DNA from: Granulosicoccus sp965367215
Lineage (GTDB): Bacteria > Pseudomonadota > Gammaproteobacteria > Granulosicoccales > Granulosicoccaceae
Assembly (NCBI GenBank): GCA_965367215.1
Contig: CBDUIJ010000215.1
Span: forward strand, 1-9,929
Length of the DNA stretch: 9,929 nucleotides
Direction: 5' to 3'
Position numbers and translations under genes: made by a program. Each line of letters starts with the position of its first letter. Within the stretch, counting starts at the first letter, position 1. The notes under the pieces are model-generated. The model ran no database searches. It saw only the letters and a list, made by a program, of their open reading frames with translations, and had not been told where the DNA came from. Below are positions 1 to 4,635 of the stretch, one piece after another.

Positions 1-1
1 G

Positions 2-394
2 CTCGGCCACCAGAACCTGATCCCTGCTCGTGTGCTGAGCAAGGGGCGCGATCATACGGTGCATGAACTCGAATCCGGCGAACAGATGCGAGGCCCAGCC
101 TGCGACTTTGAAACCGGCAGTTCCGTCATCCTGCTGATACCGCCCACCACCATTTCCATCCGGAATACGCCGATCGAGCCGCCAGGTATCAACTGCCTGC
201 GTGGTACCGTCAGTGATGCCGTAGGCCTCGGCGACGAGCTGTCGGTACGACTGCATCTGGACACTGTCGCCAAGGCATTACGGTTTCGGGTGCCACTGCA
301 CGTGGCCAGACAACGTAATATTCACGCAGGAGTGGCACTTGACGTTAAAATCAGGGATACCGATATCCATGCCATTGCCGCAGAGCAAGGCTGA
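2..394 (+). CDS. ABC transporter ATP-binding protein, C-terminal end (TOBE-like domain), partial
   Basis: The reading frame is open from the left edge of the window (first full codon at base 2) to a TGA at 392-394, giving the last 130 residues of a longer protein. The visible start, LGHQNLIPARV, matches the segment that follows the ABC ATPase domain in PotA/FbpC/UgpC-type importer ATPases (usual form F-LG-x-N-x-x-x-G-R-V). It is followed by a beta-rich tail resembling a TOBE domain, with IRN near residue 52 and a GTVSDAVGLG-like strand/turn near residues 67-76. The Walker A, Q-loop, signature and Walker B motifs would lie upstream of the window. The protein would be a cytoplasmic ATPase driving a substrate-binding-protein-dependent importer. 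Substrate cannot be read from this part; iron, polyamine, sulfate/molybdate or sugar importers all share the fold. The gene ends 44 bp before mbfA on the same strand, so co-transcription is possible. GTG at 32 is an internal codon, not a credible start. Confidence 0.8.
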   Translation, partial: LGHQNLIPARVLSKGRDHTVHELESGEQMRGPACDFETGSSVILLIPPTTISIRNTPIEPPGINCLRGTVSDAVGLGDELSVRLHLDTVAKALRFRVPLHVARQRNIHAGVALDVKIRDTDIHAIAAEQG

Positions 395-438
395 ATGACA
401 ACAGTACCCTGCCAACCGAGACAAGCTGACGGACCACT

Positions 439-1422
439 ATGCTGAGTCGATTCCTCCCGAATAGCCGCCGACCCTTTGCCAGTCTGAGTGAACAGGAAGT
501 ACTGGCACTTGCCATCTCGTCCGAAGAAGACGACATGCGCATCTATCGGTCCTATGCCGATGGTCTGCGCGACAGCTACCCGGACTCTGCCCGTATTTTC
601 GATGGCATGGCCGAAGAGGAAAGCGGTCATCGCGCGTTGCTGATCGAGCTTCACAAGCGCCGCTTCGGCAACGAGATCCCACTGATCCGGCGTGAACATG
701 TACGCGGCTATTACGAACGCAAGCCCGACTGGCTGGTTCGCCCCCTGCCATTGGACAAGACCCGCGCCATGGCTGAAGAGATGGAGTCTCAGGCCGAGCG
801 GTTCTATCGAGCCGCCGCGTCACGAGCCCAGGATGCCGACACGCGCAAGCTCCTGGGGGACCTGGCCAATGCCGAGTCCCGGCATAGCGACCTGGCAGTC
901 AAGCTGGGCCGGGAAAATGTTCCGGATGACGTCAAGGCCCGAGAAGAGGACACCGAGAAACGACAGTTCCTGCTCACTTACATACAACCCGGCCTGGCAG
1001 GCCTGATGGATGGTTCGATCTCGACACTGGCCCCCATCTTCGCCGCCGCCTTTGCCACCGGCAATACCTGGAATACCTTCCTGATCGGTCTCTCGGCCTC
1101 CATTGGTGCCGGTATTTCCATGGGCTTCACCGAAGCGGCACATGACGATGGTGTGCTGACCGGCCGGGGCTCGCCGATCAAGCGTGGACTGGCGTCCGGC
1201 ATCATGACCACAATCGGGGGCCTGGGACATGCCTTGCCTTATCTGATACCTGACTTCAGGACGGCAACCACGGTTGCCATCGCCGTGGTCTTCGTGGAAC
1301 TGTGGGCCATCACCTGGATTCAGCACCGTTTCATGGAAACGCCCTGGGGAAGAGCCATCTTTCAGGTCGTTCTGGGCGGGTCGCTGGTACTGGCAGCCGG
1401 CATTCTGATCGGTGTTGCCTGA
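439..1422 (+). CDS. mbfA: MbfA-type membrane-bound ferritin / VIT-like iron exporter
   Basis: The 327-residue protein has two parts. Residues about 18-155 form a cytoplasmic ferritin-like (rubrerythrin-type) four-helix bundle with diiron-ligand patterns: E29/E30, E61-x-x-H64 (EEESGHR), E113/E114 and E120, and E146-x-x-H149 (NAESRH). Residues about 185-326 form a Ccc1/VIT1-like membrane domain with about five hydrophobic segments (near 187-207, 212-232, 250-270, 277-297 and 305-326). It includes the conserved opening PGLAGLMDGSISTLAPIFAA and GISMGFTEAAHDDG. Known MbfA proteins of Agrobacterium and Bradyrhizobium (about 325 aa) have this architecture and export iron from the inner membrane, protecting against iron and peroxide stress. 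The length match suggests a complete gene. The ATG at 439 is preceded by only a weak ribosome-binding site and lies 44 bp after the ABC ATPase gene. It is convergent with the gene ending at 1501. No convincing Irr or Fur site is visible in the short upstream gap, so any iron control would act further upstream. Confidence 0.9.
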   Translation: MLSRFLPNSRRPFASLSEQEVLALAISSEEDDMRIYRSYADGLRDSYPDSARIFDGMAEEESGHRALLIELHKRRFGNEIPLIRREHVRGYYERKPDWLVRPLPLDKTRAMAEEMESQAERFYRAAASRAQDADTRKLLGDLANAESRHSDLAVKLGRENVPDDVKAREEDTEKRQFLLTYIQPGLAGLMDGSISTLAPIFAAAFATGNTWNTFLIGLSASIGAGISMGFTEAAHDDGVLTGRGSPIKRGLASGIMTTIGGLGHALPYLIPDFRTATTVAIAVVFVELWAITWIQHRFMETPWGRAIFQVVLGGSLVLAAGILIGVA

Positions 1423-1466
1423 TCAGGCCAACGCTCAATCCATTGCCTGTCTGACTGCCCTTGCAT

Positions 1467-1495
1467 CTGGCGGATGAGATATCCTCATCCGCCAG
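1467..1495. terminator. Strong hairpin between convergent genes (bidirectional terminator candidate)
   Basis: A perfect 12-bp inverted repeat, CTGGCGGATGAG (1467-1478) and CTCATCCGCCAG (1484-1495), encloses a 5-nt loop (ATATC). It lies 45 bp after the mbfA stop and 5 bp beyond the stop of the convergent kinase-like gene. Neither side has a U-tract, so it is not a canonical Rho-independent terminator. It could instead end transcripts with Rho or stabilise the 3' ends of both messages. Confidence 0.65.
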
Positions 1496-1500
1496 GCTCG

Positions 1501-2628
1501 TCAGGCTGTGCCTTCGAGTACTATTTCGTTCTTGTCGCAGCTCTTCACCGCGGCATGGAATCCCATCTTGATCAGGGACTCGTTGCTGGCCGAGTAACTG
1601 CCCTTCATCACGGTTGCACCGCTTCGCTCCACCAGCGCGGTTGTCGTGATTTGCGCCTGCTCCAGTACACGAGCAAATCGGATACGCCGATCATCATCGC
1701 GTGACGCCATGCCAAGCTCGCTGCCCGCACCGGTCAGCCCCCGGATCATGAAGATCTCCAGGGTGATGTTGATCTCCCCCGAGTTACTGCCTGCCCCGTT
1801 CAGATTGCACGTTCGCACCACGATCTCGCCACCGTGGAAAAGCGATTTGCCAGCCAACCGAACCAGATAGGAAAGACTCAGAGTCAGCAGACTGCGATCG
1901 GCCATGATGCGATCCGGCAATTGCTCCAGTTCCAGACGGAACATGACAATGGCTGGCATCTCGTTGGTCAGTCGCGCAACGGTTTCGCGCAATATCGCGT
2001 TCAGATCAACGGCCGACAATTCCGTATGGCCAGACGATGAAAAGACCGTCAGTTGCTGAATTCGGTCAATCGCCAGCGTGGCGGCCTCGCGGATATTATC
2101 CACCGGCTTGCAAGCCGGAGAATCCGTATCCAGCATCATGCTGGCAAGCTCGGCATTGCCCACCACAACCTGCATGTCGTTGTTGAGCTCATGCTTGACC
2201 ACCCGAAACATCGACAGCATGGCCTGCAACTGCCTGTCACTGTTGTTGGCAATCTTCTCACTGTATGCCTGATGGCAATGCCTGACCACCAGTGCCAGTG
2301 CAACAATGCCGACAGATGCCCCTTGCAGCACACTCAATACAGCAGGGTCGATCCACGAGAACGGCGGCGTCCAGATTGACCAGACCAGAGCGAGCAGACC
2401 TGCCACAGTGGCAGACACCAGCATCGCGGTGACTGACAGCCTCATCCACCGGTAACTGCGTGAACGATCGGCCTCAAGCATTGCCTTCTGTTGCATGACG
2501 AGTGATTTGGCGGCTACCAGACGGGCCTCGAGAGAGGGTTGATTCTGCGAGCTGGAGTATGACTCAGTCAAGGTCCTGCGCAAGAGTGGAAGCGTATTGG
2601 TTAGCATGGTCATTCGTATACCTGGCAC
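1501..2628 (-). CDS. Two-TM histidine-kinase-like protein with degenerate ATP-binding domain
   Basis: The 375-residue protein has a polar N-terminus (1-60), two hydrophobic segments (about 66-88 and 96-117) separated by a very short periplasmic loop, a linker, and a DHp-like helix with an H-box, KHELNND, with H146 as the putative phospho-accepting histidine, followed by GNAELA. The second DHp helix runs to about 195. The region that should be the HATPase domain (about 205-365) keeps the general strand/helix order but lacks the key boxes. The N-box position reads LVRLAGKSL instead of N-L-x-x-N-A, the D-x-G-x-G motif is replaced by RGLTGAG, and GxGxG at the lid is replaced by RRIRFAR. Autophosphorylation therefore looks unlikely; it may be a phosphotransfer or scaffold pseudokinase. 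The start is uncertain. GTG at 2628 follows GAGGTG, while ATG at 2613 has AGG seven bases upstream. Either start overlaps the preceding gene (which ends at 2564), implying translational coupling. Family membership rests on the H-box and overall layout. Confidence 0.75.
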   Translation of the reverse strand: MPGIRMTMLTNTLPLLRRTLTESYSSSQNQPSLEARLVAAKSLVMQQKAMLEADRSRSYRWMRLSVTAMLVSATVAGLLALVWSIWTPPFSWIDPAVLSVLQGASVGIVALALVVRHCHQAYSEKIANNSDRQLQAMLSMFRVVKHELNNDMQVVVGNAELASMMLDTDSPACKPVDNIREAATLAIDRIQQLTVFSSSGHTELSAVDLNAILRETVARLTNEMPAIVMFRLELEQLPDRIMADRSLLTLSLSYLVRLAGKSLFHGGEIVVRTCNLNGAGSNSGEINITLEIFMIRGLTGAGSELGMASRDDDRRIRFARVLEQAQITTTALVERSGATVMKGSYSASNESLIKMGFHAAVKSCDKNEIVLEGTA

Positions 2629-3379
2629 TGGACACCTCGTTGATAGAATCCGCCGTCTGGGTATTGGCGTCTGCAGAATTCAGAGTGGCTTGCAGGAGAG
2701 CAAGCAGAATGACCATGGTCGTGATCGGGATCCTCAGATCGGGTGACGACATGTCGGTGCGTATGAATGCTGCGGTGTTTTTCGACATCGCTTCACGCAA
2801 GGGCCCACGACTTATCAATGGAGAGCGGCGAAACCGGTTCATGGACGCGTGTTGCTGAGTGTCCGATCGTCGATTGACGCTGTTCATGCCCATGCCACCT
2901 TCGGAGGCTTCCTGCACGTTCGCAGATGAATCTTCCACCGGTGCTTCGCTCGCCATCTCATTGACCGAAGCATGATCGGGTCGTTGCAGGACGGGCTGAT
3001 TCTCCGGCTCTGCAAAGGCTTCCGGTTTATAGAATTCAGGTACGTAGGTACCCACTCGCAAGACCACTCTGGCCAGGCAATCGGGGTTATCCTCATAGGC
3101 AGCTGCCAGGGTCTTTCGCAGACGCAGTGCCAGCACGCGCACTGAAGGATCTGCCTGTGCGTCGAAATCATCCGGCTTGCCCAGTGCATCCACACCCACG
3201 GTATAAGCCTTGATGCGTGCACCGTTGCCTTTCAGTGTCTCGCAAACGATATAGCGCAGAAACGCTGACATCTGGCGAGCGCCAGAAAACCGGCGATCTG
3301 ACAGTAGACGATCCAGTTCCGCTCGAATCACGGAAGCATCTGATTCGGCGAGCGACGAATTATTAGTCGAACTATTCAT
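2564..3379 (-). CDS. Membrane-anchored protein with CadC/adenylate-cyclase-type N-terminal regulatory domain
   Basis: The protein has 271 residues. Residues about 15-117 match a domain usually found at the N-terminus of large regulators with adenylate-cyclase, TolB or TPR modules. Its typical motifs are F-x-x-S-x-R-x-x-x-FL-x-Y-x-V near the start, then L-K-x-Y-T-I-G-V-x-x-F and F-D-x-x-x-D-P-x-V-R-V-x-A-x-R-L-R, ending in G-T-Y-x-P-x-F. Here these read FSGARQMSAFLRYIV, IKAYTVGVDALG, FDAQADPSVRVLALRLRKTL and GTYVPEF. The usual large C-terminal module is missing. Instead there is a polar, probably disordered linker (about 118-215), one transmembrane segment (about 216-234) and a 37-residue polar tail predicted to be periplasmic. 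DNA binding by this domain is suspected in the family but not shown here. It is the promoter-proximal gene of a two-gene unit, and its end overlaps the kinase-like gene by up to 65 bp. ATG at 3379 is the first start after the divergent intergenic region. Confidence 0.78.
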   Translation of the reverse strand: MNSSTNNSSLAESDASVIRAELDRLLSDRRFSGARQMSAFLRYIVCETLKGNGARIKAYTVGVDALGKPDDFDAQADPSVRVLALRLRKTLAAAYEDNPDCLARVVLRVGTYVPEFYKPEAFAEPENQPVLQRPDHASVNEMASEAPVEDSSANVQEASEGGMGMNSVNRRSDTQQHASMNRFRRSPLISRGPLREAMSKNTAAFIRTDMSSPDLRIPITTMVILLALLQATLNSADANTQTADSINEVSSARYTNDHANQYASTLAQDLD

Positions 3380-3451
3380 GGCTGACGTTGATTTCCATAT
3401 TTGAATAGAAAATTAATCAAACTGAAAAACGCAGATGACTGGCCTAGCGTT

Positions 3452-3470
3452 ACAGAAAGACGATTTCTGT
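3452..3470. promoter_or_regulatory. Inverted repeat ACAGAAA-N5-TTTCTGT, candidate operator
   Basis: The two 7-bp arms are perfectly complementary and separated by GACGA, giving a 12-bp centre-to-centre distance typical of a dimeric transcription-factor site. It lies 73 bp upstream of the start of the membrane-anchored regulator gene, in its promoter region. A hairpin in that gene's 5' leader is the alternative reading. Confidence 0.4.
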
Positions 3471-3484
3471 CAGTGAGATCTCAT

Positions 3485-3503
3485 GAATTTCATTATCATT
3501 GTC
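3485..3503. promoter_or_regulatory. Fur-box-like element
   Basis: On the minus strand the site reads GACAATGATAATGAAATTC, which I count as 14 of 19 matches to the classical Fur consensus GATAATGATAATCATTATC. The left half is nearly complete and the right half is poor. Its position about 105 bp upstream of the minus-strand gene and 257 bp upstream of the response regulator fits an operator. AT-rich chance matching is a real alternative. Confidence 0.3.
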
Positions 3504-3547
3504 AAATGTAAGGCGATTAGTGACTTTTGGCGGACATTGCGTCAGGA

Positions 3548-3575
3548 TTGGTAAGCGCTTGGTAATCTGTAATCT
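3548..3575 (+). promoter_or_regulatory. Phased direct repeats, candidate response-regulator binding site
   Basis: TTGGTAA occurs at 3548-3554 and again at 3559-3565, a period of 11 bp (about one helical turn). The second copy runs into a tandem GTAATCT repeat at 3562-3568 and 3569-3575. OmpR/PhoB-family regulators bind head-to-tail direct repeats spaced 10-11 bp, and the gene downstream on this strand encodes such a regulator, so autoregulation is plausible. Confidence 0.4.
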
Positions 3576-3721
3576 TTTCAATCCCGTAAAGGCCACCACC
3601 CGAGCATGCAGACGCTATGGACAGCTTCAGGAAAATGCATGGATGCCCACCTACCATTATTGAGAGTTCAATTGCTGGTTCTTGCACCCGCTGCTCGCTA
3701 TCATCTCCATGTAACTGGCCA

Positions 3722-3763
3722 ATGAATCCCTCTCAGCTCATCAAACCCTCTCAAACACAGTGA
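3722..3763 (+). CDS. Possible 13-codon leader ORF overlapping the response-regulator start
   Basis: An ATG at 3722 opens a 13-residue frame (MNPSQLIKPSQTQ) whose TGA stop (3761-3763) overlaps the GTG start of the response regulator as GTGA. This is the classical geometry of translational coupling. The response regulator has a non-ATG start and no evident Shine-Dalgarno sequence of its own, which makes coupling attractive. The leader also lacks a clear ribosome-binding site, and 13 codons can occur by chance, so this is only a candidate. Confidence 0.25.
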   Translation: MNPSQLIKPSQTQ

Positions 3764-4524
3764 TCCATACGGCGAAGATACTGGTCGTCGACGACGACTT
3801 CAGAATTAGAGACTTGCTGCGAACTTCTCTGGAGGCCGAGGGTTTTGCTGTGGTGGAAGCGGCCACCAGCGAGGAATTGTACGAATGCCTCAGCTCAGGC
3901 GAGATCGACCTGATCACCATGGATGTGCTGCTTGATCGCGAAAACGGTCTGGATCTGGTGCGAGACATTCGCCGCCACAGCGAGATCCCCATCATTCTGG
4001 TCTCCGGGCGAGTCGACCTGATCGACACCGTAGTGGGCCTGGAGATCGGGGCGGACGATTACATTACAAAGCCTTTCCCCATTCGCGAACTCATTGCCCG
4101 GGTGCGCTCGGTTCTCAGACGAGCGCGTTCGACAGCAAGCTCCTACTCTGCTCCTCCGCCTCCACCACCGGCTGCCGACGAACCGGGCAATGCCATGGAA
4201 GTTGTCCGTTTCGGCGACTGGACATTGATGCCGGCAGCCCGGCAACTACGCAGCCCTGACAACGAGATCGTCGGCCTGACAACGGCCGAGTACGACCTGC
4301 TGGAGATATTCGTGAACAGCCCGATGCGCGCCTTGAGTCGCGACCATCTCATGGAACAGCTAACGGGACGTGACTGGCAGCCCAATGATCGCGTCATCGA
4401 CAATCATGTCGCTCAACTGCGCAAGAAAATCGAGTCGGATGACGGCTTTGAATGGATCAAGACAGTACGCGGTACCGGTTACATGTTCGCCAGCAAAACT
4501 ACCCGTGAAATGTTGCAAATCTGA
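3760..4524 (+). CDS. OmpR/PhoB-family two-component response regulator
   Basis: The 254-residue protein has a complete receiver domain (about 5-122) with the acidic pair D11/D12, phospho-acceptor D55 (LITMDVLL), switch residue S82 (LVSG), and K104 in YITKPF. A proline-rich linker follows, containing six consecutive prolines (132-137). The C-terminal winged-helix DNA-binding domain (about 147-246) shows LTTAEYDLLEIF, the recognition-helix region DRVIDNHVAQLRKKI and the closing VRGTGYMF. All signature residues are intact, so it should be phosphorylated by a histidine kinase and bind direct-repeat DNA. The GTG start at 3760 is chosen because an in-frame stop lies at 3712-3714 and the receiver domain begins within a few residues; no good Shine-Dalgarno is visible. 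The divergent neighbour resembles a histidine kinase but appears unable to bind ATP, so the true phosphodonor may be elsewhere. putA starts 111 bp downstream on the same strand with no clear terminator between, which makes putA a likely target or co-transcribed gene. Confidence 0.95.
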   Translation: MIHTAKILVVDDDFRIRDLLRTSLEAEGFAVVEAATSEELYECLSSGEIDLITMDVLLDRENGLDLVRDIRRHSEIPIILVSGRVDLIDTVVGLEIGADDYITKPFPIRELIARVRSVLRRARSTASSYSAPPPPPPAADEPGNAMEVVRFGDWTLMPAARQLRSPDNEIVGLTTAEYDLLEIFVNSPMRALSRDHLMEQLTGRDWQPNDRVIDNHVAQLRKKIESDDGFEWIKTVRGTGYMFASKTTREMLQI

Positions 4525-4635
4525 GCTCTTGGACCAGATTTTCTGAATATTTCAGCTTGATAGTCTTTTTTAGCGCGAAAAATAGACAAATGTAGTTCTC
4601 CTTTACTTGCATACTCGATAACTCACCCCTTCCGG
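4525..4635 (+). promoter_or_regulatory. putA upstream region
   Basis: The 111-bp gap is AT-rich relative to its flanks. It contains a short palindrome, CTGAATATTTCAG (4543-4555), and a TTGATA hexamer (4557-4562) that could be a -35 element. No good -10 is found at 16-18 bp, so I do not call a definite promoter. No GC-rich stem with a U-tract is present, so read-through from the response-regulator gene is possible. Confidence 0.4.

Larger units (their letters stand above)
3380..3759. promoter_or_regulatory. Divergent intergenic region between the membrane-regulator pair and the response regulator
   Basis: This 380-bp stretch contains no ORF of useful length apart from a 13-codon leader ORF next to the response-regulator start. 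It is distinctly more AT-rich near 3380-3420 and 3480-3530 than the flanking genes, as expected for a promoter region. It must hold promoters for both divergent units, but I cannot assign clear -35/-10 hexamers on either strand. Candidate operator elements are listed separately: an inverted repeat (3452-3470), a 10-bp palindrome (3474-3483), a Fur-box-like element (3485-3503) and helically phased direct repeats (3548-3575). Confidence 0.7.

Noticed and set aside
322..699. Minus-strand 125-residue ORF spanning the ABC/mbfA junction
   Set aside because: It is antisense to the TOBE-like tail and to the start of mbfA, shows no recognisable motif, and its composition follows from the GC-rich codon use of the real genes.
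820..1326. Minus-strand 168-residue ORF inside mbfA
   Set aside because: Antisense shadow of a well-supported membrane protein; the glycine- and glutamine-rich composition is typical of a reverse frame.
3528..3540. Sigma-54-like promoter (TGGC ... TTGC)
   Set aside because: The distance between the GG and GC elements is two bases too short for a -24/-12 promoter, which does not tolerate such a change.
4543..4555. CTGAATATTTCAG as an intrinsic terminator of the response-regulator gene
   Set aside because: The arms are only 5 bp and AT-rich, and the T-run (4566-4571) is too far downstream to act with it; kept only as a possible operator element.
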